Assembly: GCA_003326195.1 (NCBI GenBank)
Contig: LXQE01000184.1
Coordinates: 1 to 43,309, forward strand
Direction: 5' to 3'
DNA length: 43,309 nucleotides
From: Nostoc punctiforme NIES-2108
GTDB lineage: Bacteria > Cyanobacteriota > Cyanobacteriia > Cyanobacteriales > Nostocaceae
Both the position numbers and the translations under genes were made by a program. The notes below the pieces were generated by a model that was not told where the DNA came from, did not search any database, and worked only from the letters and a program-made list of their open reading frames with translations. The number at the start of each line of letters is the position of its first letter. Position 1 is the first letter of the stretch. Shown piece by piece: positions 8,797 to 16,970 of the stretch.

Positions 8797-8825
8797 GCGA
8801 TGCTCGCGGCGGGCGTAGCCATCGC
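8797..8825. repeat. GC-rich imperfect palindrome (interspersed repeat type)
   Basis: The sequence begins GCGATG and ends CATCGC (6 perfect outer pairs) with the GC-rich centre CGCGGCGGGCG. It stands out against the AT-rich surroundings and resembles short palindromic repeats scattered through Nostocales genomes. It lies 22 nt after the DUF1822 stop and may also end that transcript. Confidence 0.5.
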
Positions 8826-8837
8826 TAAAAAATAGTA

Positions 8838-8963
8838 GTGTACGATAACCGCCAGATAAGATTTCCTAGTTATTTAGAGAATTGCTACTACTGTCCTACA
8901 GAGACTCCCACAGAAGGTTACGTTGAGTACCTAGAGGGTGATGCACCACTTGTGAGAGGTTAG
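8838..8963 (+). CDS. Possible 41-aa ORF, unknown
   Basis: From GTG 8838 an open frame reads a protein-like sequence with NCYYCPTE (a CxxC) and EYLEGDAPLVRG before the stop at 8961-8963. There is no ribosome-binding site and no recognised family. It may be the C-terminal end of a deleted gene rather than a true small gene. The rest of 8775-9269 holds nothing I can support on either strand. Confidence 0.25.
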   Translation: MYDNRQIRFPSYLENCYYCPTETPTEGYVEYLEGDAPLVRG

Positions 8964-9269
8964 AGTGATTGCACATTTGTCAAGAGGGTGCAGGAAAAAG
9001 GTAATCGACCATGGGGGCGATCGCAGAAGGCTGGCTCAACTTTTAAAATCTCTGCACCATCCAATGAAAGTGGCGGTAAAGTCCGCCTAGTTTATTAGAT
9101 GTAGGGATTTTGCTAGGAATTACCATTGACTTTTCAAAAAAGCAGCGAGGGTTCAGTTTTTCTGCCAGACATCTCCTCAAAGCCGCTTTACAAGTAGCAT
9201 ACGAGCTTAACTTATCGTTCATACGCCCAAAATCAGCAATGCCAAAACAAGATATGTCGAGAAGTGACT

Positions 9270-9303
9270 GCATAAATTTATTGACCTTGCCCTATATAAA
9301 TTT
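9270..9303 (+). promoter_or_regulatory. Cluster element copy A, upstream of NRPS1
   Basis: GCATAAATT...ATTGACCTTGCCCTAT...AAATTT matches copies B, C and D. With five more bases on the left (AGTGA) it matches copy D at about 30 of 38 positions. It includes a TTGACC that could be a -35 hexamer. It starts 104 nt before the NRPS1 ATG. Confidence 0.65.
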
Positions 9304-9373
9304 TGACCGATACTAGCCACTTACGTTGTGTAACTTTACTAAAGTTACCTTTTTAAATACAAGCAATAAATTT

Positions 9374-12300
9374 ATGAGTGATTTACTAAAGCGTTTAGAA
9401 CATCTATCGCCTCAAAAACGCGAACTTGTTCTGCAAAAATTGTTGGCACAGCAATCTTCTACAATCAACAATAAACCTAAAGTTCCACGAATTGAATCTG
9501 TTAGCAATGATCAATTAATACCTTTATCTTTTCCTCAACAAAGACTTTGGTTTATCGACCAAATCGAGGGTAATAGCGCTGCATATAATATGGCTGCTGC
9601 GGTAGAAATTACTCGTAATTTGCAAGTATATATCCTCGAACAAATCATCGCAGAAATCATTCAACGTCATGCAATACTTCGCACTAACTTTAAAACAATT
9701 GATGGAAATGCTGTCCAGATAATTACACCTTGTTTAACAATAGCTGTTCCAGTAATCGACTTACAAACATTGCCAGCAGAAGAACAGTTTGCCGAGGTAG
9801 AGCGTTTAGCAATTGAGGAGCAACTACAACCTTTTGACCTGACGAAAGATTGTTTGTTGCGAGTGACATTACTACATTTGGCATCAGAGTCTTATGTATT
9901 GCTAGTAACAATGCACCATATTGTTTCTGATGGCTGGTCGATGGGGGTATTTATTCAAGAGTTTTCCAGTTTATACGCAGCTTTTTATCAAAATCAACCT
10001 TCTCCACTACCAGAATTAGCCATCCAATATGCTGATTTTGCTCATTGGCAAAGGCAATGGTTGCAAGGTGAGGTATTAGAAAATCAACTCAACTACTGGC
10101 GGCAGCAGTTAGCTGGTATTCCACCAATATTAGAATTACCTACAGATCGTCTGCGTCCTTCAGTTCAAGCCTTTCAAGGGCAAACTTTAAATTTTGAACT
10201 CAACCAAAATCTCACAAAACAATTAAATATCCTGTGTCAAAAGTTAGGGACAACAATGTTTATGACCCTGGTGGCAGCTTTTGTAACTTTACTGTTCCGC
10301 TATAGTAACCAGTCAGATATTGTTATCGGTTCCCCGATTGCTAACCGCGATCGCCAGGAAACACATTCACTAATTGGTTTATTTGTCAATACCTTAGTGC
10401 TGCGGACTAATTTAGAAGGAAATCCGAGTTTTGCAGAATTGCTACAAAGGGTGCGACAAGTTGCTTTAGATGCCTATGCTCATCAAGATATGCCTTTAGA
10501 GAGATTAGTTGAAGCTTTGCAACCAGAGCGATCGCTTTCTCACATGCCTTTGTTCCAAGTAGCATTTGCCATGCAGAATGCACCGATGGGTAAATTAGAA
10601 TTACCCAACTTGAGCTTAAATCTCTTAAAAATCGAAAATCGCACAGCGAAATTCGATCTCACCTTATCAATGCAAGAAACCGAGTCAGGACTTTTAGGAG
10701 AATGGGAATTCAATAGCGATTTATTTGATGCTACGACTATTAGCCGTATGGCAGGGCATTTTCAGACTTTGCTGGAAAATGTTGTGACTAACCCTCAGCA
10801 AAAAATTGCGGAATTATCACTACTCAGTGCTAGGGAGCAGCACCAGTTACTTGTAGAGTGGAACGATACCCAAACTGATTATCCCCAAGGTAAATGCATT
10901 CATCAGTTGTTTGAAGAGTGGGTAGAACAAACACCAAATGCAGTGGCGGTAGTCTTTGAGAATCAGCAACTTACTTACCGAGAGTTAAACAATCGCGCCA
11001 ACCAATTAGCACATCAGTTGCAAATCTTGGGTGTAAAACCAGATGTACTGGTGGGTATCTGCGTTGAGCGTTCCCTAGAAATGATAGTTGGGTTATTGGG
11101 GATTCTCAAAGCAGGTGGTGCTTATGTACCTTTAGACCCTAATTATCCGAGCGATCGCTTGGCTTTTATGCTCTCGGATGCTCAATTACCAGTGCTATTG
11201 ACACAACAGCGATTGGTTGAGAAGTTACCACAGCATCAAGCAGTCACAATTTGCCTGGATGCAGACTGGAACGAAATTGCCAACAATAGTAACTCTAATC
11301 CTGTTAGTGCAGTTACCGCTTCCAATTTAGCCTATGTAATTTACACCTCTGGGTCAACGGGCAAACCAAAAGGTGTGATGGTGGCACATACTGGGTTATG
11401 TAACTTAGTAATAGCGCAAATTCAGACTTATAACGTCCAAACTGATAGTCGCATTCTCCAGTTTGCCTCCTTTAGTTTTGACGCTTCTATTTTTGAAGTT
11501 GTGATGGCTCTGGGAACGGGAGCTAGACTTTACCTGGGAACAAAAGAATCTTTATTGCCCGATTCATCGTTAATTGAACTATTGCAAAACTACGGTATTA
11601 CCCACATCACTTTACCACCATCAGCTTTAGCGGTCTTACCTGCCGACGAACTCCCAGCTTTGCAGAATATTACTGTAGCCGGAGAAGCTTGTCCTCCCGA
11701 CTTGGTTGAACGTTGGTCTTGCGGTCGGCGTTTCTTCAATGCCTACGGACCAACAGAAGCAACTGTCTGGTCAACAGTTGCAGAATGTAGCAGCAACAGT
11801 ATTAACAAACCCCCCATTGGTCGTCCAATTGCCAATACACAAATATATTTGCTTGATGGAGATTTGCAACCTGTACCCATTGGTGTTCCTGGGGAACTGC
11901 ATATTGGTGGCATTGGATTAGCCAGAGGTTATCTCAACCGTCCTGAGTTGACACAACAAAAATTCATTCCTCACCCCTTTAGCAATGAACCAGGAGCGCG
12001 ACTTTACAAAACCGGCGATCTCGCCCGCTACTTGAGCGATGGTAATATTGAGTACTTAGGACGTATCGACCATCAAGTTAAATTACGCGGCTTTCGCATT
12101 GAATTAGGAGAAATTGAAGCTTTACTCAGCCAACACCCAGGCGTAATTCAAAATACAATCATTGTCCGTGAAGATGCCCCTGGTAGGCAGCGTTTAGTTG
12201 CTTACACAGTTCCTAATTCAGACCAAGTACCAACAATTAGTGACCTGCGACAATTCCTAAAGGAACGGCTACCTGAGTACATGGTACCATCGGCTTTTGT

Positions 12301-15300
12301 GATGTTAGATACTCTGCCTTTAACACCAAACGGCAAAGTAGACCGTCGGGCATTACCTGCACCAGAATCCCGTCCTGAGTTAGAAGTCAACTTTGTGGCT
12401 CCACGTACCCCACAAGAAGAAAAGTTAGCGGCGATATGGGCGGATGTGTTGAGATTGCAGCAAGTGGGGATTCACGATAACTTCTTTGAAATTGGTGGCG
12501 ATTCTATCCTCAGCTTGCAAATTATTGCCAGAGCCAACCAAGCCGGAATTCAATTAAATATCAAGCAGTTATTTCAGCATCAGACAATAGCTGAGTTGGC
12601 TGCTATGGCAAACACAACACAGAGCATCAAAGCAGAACAAGGTTTAGTTACAGGTTCCTTACCATTAACACCTATTCAGCATTGGTTTTTTGCACAAAAT
12701 CTACCTCAACCAGCCCATTTTAATCAGTCATTGTTGTTGGAAGTACCAGCAAACCTGAAACCAGAAATATTAGAACAAGCCTTGCAGCAATTATTATTGC
12801 ACCACGATGCTTTACGTTTGAGATTTATCCAAGAAGGGGAAAGCTGGTTACAAACTAATGCTGATGCTGATGGTACAGTAATTTTAACTTGTGTAGATTT
12901 ATCAGCGATCGCCTCACAAGAAAAACAAGCAGCCCTAGAAACTACTGCTAACAGGCTACAGGCTAGCTTAAATCTGTCACAACAGTTAATGCAAGCTGCC
13001 CTGTTCAACTTTGGTGCCGAACAACCTGCTAGATTGCTCATAATTGTGCATCACTTAGCTGTGGATGGTGTTTCGTGGCGAATTTTGGTAGAAGACTTAT
13101 TTAATGCTTATCAACAACTAAATCGGGGAGAAACAATTCAACTTCCAGCCAAAACATCTTCCTTCAAAGAATGGTCGCATCGCTTAGTTGAATATAGCAA
13201 CTCAGAAGCACTCGCAGCTGAAATAGACTTTTGGTTGGCTCAGTCATCCGGCTCTACTTCTTTGCCTGTAGACTATACTCAAGCAGTTAATACTGTTGTT
13301 TCATCCGCACAAGTTTCGGTATCTCTCGACGAAGAACAAACCCGTGCTTTGCTGCAAGAGGTTCCTGCTGTTTACAACACCCAAATTAACGATGTGTTGT
13401 TAACTGCTTTGGTACAAAGTTTTGCTCAATGGACTGGTGAATCTTCCCTACTGGTTGATGTTGAAGGTCACGGACGAGAAGAACTGTTTGCAGACATCGA
13501 TTTGTCGCGCACTGTCGGGTGGTTTACTTGCCTTTTCCCCATTAAATTAGAATTGGCAGCGTACGCCGATGCTGGTAAAACTTTAAAATCAATTAAAGAA
13601 CAACTACGCCCTTGCCAAAAACGGGGTATTAACTACGGGATTCTTCGCTATCTCAGCCCCAATTCAGCAATTCGCCATCAACTCGCAACTGTACCCCAAG
13701 CACAAGTTAGTTTCAACTACTTGGGACAATTTGACCAAGAATTATCGGAATCTGGCTCGTGGAAATTGACCCAAGAATCTGCTGGTGCAGAGCAAAGCAA
13801 ATTAGGCGATCGCACTCACTTACTAGAAGTTAACGCCTTAGTAGCATCAGGTAAGCTGCAACTTAATTGGACTTATAGCCAAAACATTCACCAACAAGCC
13901 ACTATTGAGGCTTTAGCTGCTGGTTTCATCAATACACTAATAGATATTATCAATCACTGTCAGTCTGCTAATGTTGGTGGTTATACACCTTCAGATTTTC
14001 CCGAAGCTGAGTTAACTCAGAAATATCTGGACAATTTGATTGCAGAAATGGCAATCCGTGACACAGCCAGCAAAAAGAAAAATATTGAGTCGATTTATCC
14101 CCTTTCCCCGATGCAGCAAGGTATTCTCTTTCATAGCCTATATGACCCAGAGTCTGGGGTGTATTGCGAACAGTTAAGCTGCGCTCTCCACGGATATATT
14201 AATCCAACAGCGTTTGCTCAAGCTTGGCAACGAGTAGTTGAGCGTCATTCGGCTTTGCGTACCTTCTTTGTCTGGGATAATCTTGACAAGCCGCACCAAG
14301 TCGTTTGCAAAACTGTAAATCTACCTTTTGCTGCTGATGACTGGCGTTCTCTATCGCCTACCCAGCAACAAGAACAACTTACAGCTTTTCAGGAAGCAGA
14401 TAGAAACAGGGGTTTTGAACTTAACCATGCTCCCTTGATGCGTTGTAGTCTCATCCAAACAGCAGATGATACTTACGAATTTGTCTGGACTTTCCATCAT
14501 TTATTGATAGATGGATGGTCTTTACCTATTGTGGTTCAAGAAGCTTTTGCTTTCTATGAAGCTGCGAATCAGGGCAATGATTTATTATATTTAAAAACCC
14601 CCCGTCCCTTCCGAGATTATATAACTTGGTTGCAACAACAAGACCTTTCCCAAGCCAAAGAATTTTGGAAGCGATCGCTTCAAGGTTTTACAGCCCCAAC
14701 TTTGCTAATTGCAGATAAGTCTGTTATTCACAATTCCCAGCAAAAGCAAACTTATCATGAGCAGCATATTCAATTACCACAAGCATTAACAACTACGCTG
14801 GAATCTCTAGCTAGACAACATCAACTGACTCTTAACACTGTAGTACAAGGAATTTGGGCACTGTTACTCAGCCATTACAGCACTCAAGAGGATGTAGTGT
14901 TTGGCACAACTGTATCCGGTCGACCTCCATCTCTTGTGGGTGTAGAAACTATGGTAGGCATGTTTATCAATGCGTTACCAGTACGGGTACAAGTATTAGA
15001 AGATTCTCAAATCTTACCTTGGCTGAAAAATTTACACATGCAGCAGGTAGAACGGGAGCAATACTCTTATACTCCCTTAGTGGAAATTCAACGGGTAAGT
15101 GAAATAGCTAGCGGCACACCAATGTTTGAGACTAACGTCGCATTTTATAATTACCCGGTAGATCCTGCTTTGCAAAATTCCAATAGCGGCTTAAAAATTG
15201 ACAACATCAGTAATTATGAACGCACAAAATATCCTTTGATGTTAGTAATTATGCCTGGTGAAAATTTATCTGTGGGACTGAGCTATGAAGGCAACCGCTT

Positions 15301-15499
15301 TACTCACGATACTATTGCTAACATTCTAGACAATTTTGCAACTATTGCCAACAAAATTACTGAACAGCCTGATGCACAGTTAAAAACATTAGCAGAAATA
15401 CTTGTCCAAGCAGACAAACAAAAACAACTCATCAAAGACCAAAAACTGGCAGCAACAGCAATTAATAAGTTGAGCAAGTTCAAACGTAAATCAGCTTAA
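9374..15499 (+). CDS. NRPS, C-A-T-E-C (one full module with epimerase plus an extra condensation domain)
   Basis: The 2041-residue protein starts at ATG 9374 (MSDLLKRLEHLSPQKRE, a usual NRPS start; an upstream TTG at 9326 is less likely). Domains: C1 (about 45-475; active site HHIVSDGWS near 180), A1 (about 495-1000; YTSGSTGKPKG at 656, NAYGPTEAT at 788, PNGKVDRRALP at 986), T1 (GGDSI near 1044, the form typical before epimerases), E (about 1090-1530; HHLAVDG at 1226, EGHGREE, NYLGQFDQ) and C2 (about 1570-2000; HHLLIDGWS near 1707). The enzyme adds one residue, flips it to D, and passes it through C2 to the next protein. My hand-read A1 pocket is D-A-F-T-T-A-A-V-W-K, not a code I can assign; hydrophobic or aromatic is a guess. 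It heads an operon with the dioxygenase. Confidence 0.93.
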   Translation: MSDLLKRLEHLSPQKRELVLQKLLAQQSSTINNKPKVPRIESVSNDQLIPLSFPQQRLWFIDQIEGNSAAYNMAAAVEITRNLQVYILEQIIAEIIQRHAILRTNFKTIDGNAVQIITPCLTIAVPVIDLQTLPAEEQFAEVERLAIEEQLQPFDLTKDCLLRVTLLHLASESYVLLVTMHHIVSDGWSMGVFIQEFSSLYAAFYQNQPSPLPELAIQYADFAHWQRQWLQGEVLENQLNYWRQQLAGIPPILELPTDRLRPSVQAFQGQTLNFELNQNLTKQLNILCQKLGTTMFMTLVAAFVTLLFRYSNQSDIVIGSPIANRDRQETHSLIGLFVNTLVLRTNLEGNPSFAELLQRVRQVALDAYAHQDMPLERLVEALQPERSLSHMPLFQVAFAMQNAPMGKLELPNLSLNLLKIENRTAKFDLTLSMQETESGLLGEWEFNSDLFDATTISRMAGHFQTLLENVVTNPQQKIAELSLLSAREQHQLLVEWNDTQTDYPQGKCIHQLFEEWVEQTPNAVAVVFENQQLTYRELNNRANQLAHQLQILGVKPDVLVGICVERSLEMIVGLLGILKAGGAYVPLDPNYPSDRLAFMLSDAQLPVLLTQQRLVEKLPQHQAVTICLDADWNEIANNSNSNPVSAVTASNLAYVIYTSGSTGKPKGVMVAHTGLCNLVIAQIQTYNVQTDSRILQFASFSFDASIFEVVMALGTGARLYLGTKESLLPDSSLIELLQNYGITHITLPPSALAVLPADELPALQNITVAGEACPPDLVERWSCGRRFFNAYGPTEATVWSTVAECSSNSINKPPIGRPIANTQIYLLDGDLQPVPIGVPGELHIGGIGLARGYLNRPELTQQKFIPHPFSNEPGARLYKTGDLARYLSDGNIEYLGRIDHQVKLRGFRIELGEIEALLSQHPGVIQNTIIVREDAPGRQRLVAYTVPNSDQVPTISDLRQFLKERLPEYMVPSAFVMLDTLPLTPNGKVDRRALPAPESRPELEVNFVAPRTPQEEKLAAIWADVLRLQQVGIHDNFFEIGGDSILSLQIIARANQAGIQLNIKQLFQHQTIAELAAMANTTQSIKAEQGLVTGSLPLTPIQHWFFAQNLPQPAHFNQSLLLEVPANLKPEILEQALQQLLLHHDALRLRFIQEGESWLQTNADADGTVILTCVDLSAIASQEKQAALETTANRLQASLNLSQQLMQAALFNFGAEQPARLLIIVHHLAVDGVSWRILVEDLFNAYQQLNRGETIQLPAKTSSFKEWSHRLVEYSNSEALAAEIDFWLAQSSGSTSLPVDYTQAVNTVVSSAQVSVSLDEEQTRALLQEVPAVYNTQINDVLLTALVQSFAQWTGESSLLVDVEGHGREELFADIDLSRTVGWFTCLFPIKLELAAYADAGKTLKSIKEQLRPCQKRGINYGILRYLSPNSAIRHQLATVPQAQVSFNYLGQFDQELSESGSWKLTQESAGAEQSKLGDRTHLLEVNALVASGKLQLNWTYSQNIHQQATIEALAAGFINTLIDIINHCQSANVGGYTPSDFPEAELTQKYLDNLIAEMAIRDTASKKKNIESIYPLSPMQQGILFHSLYDPESGVYCEQLSCALHGYINPTAFAQAWQRVVERHSALRTFFVWDNLDKPHQVVCKTVNLPFAADDWRSLSPTQQQEQLTAFQEADRNRGFELNHAPLMRCSLIQTADDTYEFVWTFHHLLIDGWSLPIVVQEAFAFYEAANQGNDLLYLKTPRPFRDYITWLQQQDLSQAKEFWKRSLQGFTAPTLLIADKSVIHNSQQKQTYHEQHIQLPQALTTTLESLARQHQLTLNTVVQGIWALLLSHYSTQEDVVFGTTVSGRPPSLVGVETMVGMFINALPVRVQVLEDSQILPWLKNLHMQQVEREQYSYTPLVEIQRVSEIASGTPMFETNVAFYNYPVDPALQNSNSGLKIDNISNYERTKYPLMLVIMPGENLSVGLSYEGNRFTHDTIANILDNFATIANKITEQPDAQLKTLAEILVQADKQKQLIKDQKLAATAINKLSKFKRKSA

Positions 15500-15571
15500 T
15501 TTTCTGGCGTTGCTAATCAAGTGTGAATTTTACTCACGCAAAGACGAGACAGCGCCGTGGGCGGGTTTCCC

Positions 15572-15621
15572 GACTTGAGGCGACTGTCGTCGGCTTTGCT
15601 GACTTGAAGCGACTGCCGTCG
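15572..15621. repeat. Two imperfect 21-bp direct repeats
   Basis: GACTTGAGGCGACTGTCGTCG (first copy, 15572-15592, shown only as an outline: GACTTGA..CGACTG.CGTCG) and 15601-15621 match at 19 of 21 positions, with a 29-bp period. They lie in the GC-rich 197-bp gap between NRPS1 and the dioxygenase and are bounded by CGCAAAG motifs. This is a typical cyanobacterial intergenic repeat, atypical in base use for its neighbours. Confidence 0.7.
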
Positions 15622-15696
15622 CAGAGGCGCAAAGAAGGGTGTAAGAAATCAATTTTGCAAGTATTGTTTGATTTTGAACTTTTATCCTTAATAAAA

Positions 15697-16719
15697 ATGA
15701 ACAACTTAGAACTAACAACAAACACCATCAAAAAACTACAAATCGGCAAACGCAAAGTAGTTGAAAAATTAGTCAACATAGAACCGCTCAACTCAGCTAA
15801 TCCTCTACCGTTAATCATTTACCCTGCTGTAGATGGTGTCAATTTAATTAGTTGGATGCAGCAAAACCGTGATTTTATTGAAAGTAATTTACTTAAAAAT
15901 GGTGGCATACTTTTCCGAAATTTCCATGTCAATACAGTCGAAGATTTCCAAAACTTTGTGAAGGTAGCTTCAACCGGAGAACTCTTAGATTACACCTATC
16001 GTTCAACGCCACGCACAGAAGTAAGCGATAAAATCTACACTTCAACTGAATATCCCGCAGATGAAGCAATTCCAATACATAACGAAAATGCTTACTCTCC
16101 CATTTATCCTATGAAGATATGGTTTTTCTGCGTTAAAGCATCTGAAATTGGCGGAGAAACACCAATCGCTGATAGCCGTAAAATCTTTGAACGCCTCAAT
16201 CCGTCCATCAAAGAACGGTTTATCGAAAAGAAAGTCATGTATGTGCGAAATTATGGCGATTTAGATTTGCCTTGGCAAGAAGTTTTTCAAACCGCAAATA
16301 AATCTGAGGTAGAAAGTCATTGCCGCAAGTTGGGTATCTCTTTTGAATGGACAGGTAACAATACCCTCAGAACAAGCCAAGTTTGTCAAGCTGTTGCCAA
16401 ACATCCTAAAACAGGTGAAATCGTGTGGTTTAACCAAGCTCATTTATTCCATATTTCCAGCTTGAAAGCAGAAGTACGCGAATCATTGTCTGCATTACTC
16501 AAAGAAGATGAATTTCCTCGCAATGCCTATTATGGTGATGGTTCTCCGATCGAAGTCTCTATTTTAGATGAAATCCGCGAAATATATCGCCAAGAAGTAG
16601 TTATTTATCCTTGGGAGAAAGGAGATGTGTTAATGCTGGACAATATGTTGGCAGCACATGGACGGATGCCATTCGTCGGCAAAAGAAAGATTGTAGTTGC
16701 GATGGCAGAACCTTGTTAA
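15697..16719 (+). CDS. SyrP/TauD-family Fe(II)/2-oxoglutarate dioxygenase (putative Asn/Asp beta-hydroxylase)
   Basis: The start is set at ATG 15697 (MNNLELTTN); a longer frame to 15523 runs through intergenic repeats. The 340-residue product has the facial triad IPIHNENAYSP (HxE, about residues 128-130), a distal His in AAHGRMPF (about 320) and the 2-oxoglutarate Arg in GKRKIVVAM. Motifs such as EIGGETPIADSR and NQAHLFHIS fit the SyrP branch, which hydroxylates the beta carbon of amino acids held on NRPS carrier proteins. HxE instead of HxD is known from clavaminate synthase and AsnO-type Asn hydroxylases. It sits between NRPS1 and an NRPS with an Asn-like adenylation pocket, so beta-hydroxy-Asn (or Asp) is the favoured product. 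A strong terminator follows. Confidence 0.85.
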   Translation: MNNLELTTNTIKKLQIGKRKVVEKLVNIEPLNSANPLPLIIYPAVDGVNLISWMQQNRDFIESNLLKNGGILFRNFHVNTVEDFQNFVKVASTGELLDYTYRSTPRTEVSDKIYTSTEYPADEAIPIHNENAYSPIYPMKIWFFCVKASEIGGETPIADSRKIFERLNPSIKERFIEKKVMYVRNYGDLDLPWQEVFQTANKSEVESHCRKLGISFEWTGNNTLRTSQVCQAVAKHPKTGEIVWFNQAHLFHISSLKAEVRESLSALLKEDEFPRNAYYGDGSPIEVSILDEIREIYRQEVVIYPWEKGDVLMLDNMLAAHGRMPFVGKRKIVVAMAEPC

Positions 16720-16800
16720 AGCAGTTTTATTTTGCTTTTTTTCAACGCAAAGGTACGCGGAGGTTAGCGCAAAGGTACGCAGAGGGTTTTTAATGTTATC

Positions 16801-16843
16801 CTCCCAAATGCTTATTAAGTAAGTATTTGGGAGTTTTTGTTTA
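16801..16843 (+). terminator. Rho-independent terminator after dioxygenase gene
   Basis: CTCCCAAATGCTTA pairs with TAAGTATTTGGGAG (14 bp with one G-U) around a 5-nt loop and is followed by TTTTTGTTT. It closes the NRPS1-dioxygenase transcript, so NRPS2 must have its own promoter. Just upstream (16747-16784) are two copies of a short repeat GCAAAGGTACGC. Confidence 0.85.
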
Positions 16844-16860
16844 AAATCTGGCAACTTACA

Positions 16861-16894
16861 GCATAAATTGATTTGACTACCCCTATTAAAACAT
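16861..16894 (+). promoter_or_regulatory. Cluster element copy B, upstream of NRPS2
   Basis: GCATAAATT, then TTTGACTACCCCTAT, then AAAACAT: the same length as copy D, with about 29 of 34 positions equal. It begins 110 nt before the NRPS2 ATG, directly after the terminator, the right place for a promoter or operator. Confidence 0.7.
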
Positions 16895-16970
16895 TGATGC
16901 AGGTGCGACTTCGTTCAATTTACATAACTTGTATCGCCAGTATTAATTAATTGAAAAGGATTTCAATTTT

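Noticed and set aside
9043..9316. Two overlapping ORFs (76 aa minus, 68 aa plus) before NRPS1
   Set aside because: They lie on opposite strands over the same DNA, neither has a recognisable motif, and the region contains the cluster element and promoter of NRPS1.
11430..11800. Assigning a definite amino acid to A1 (and likewise A3)
   Set aside because: The hand-read specificity codes match no code I know well; only A2 is close to an established one (Asn). A trained predictor would be needed.
15523..15696. N-terminal 58-residue extension of the dioxygenase ORF
   Set aside because: It translates GC-rich intergenic repeats; family homology begins after ATG 15697.
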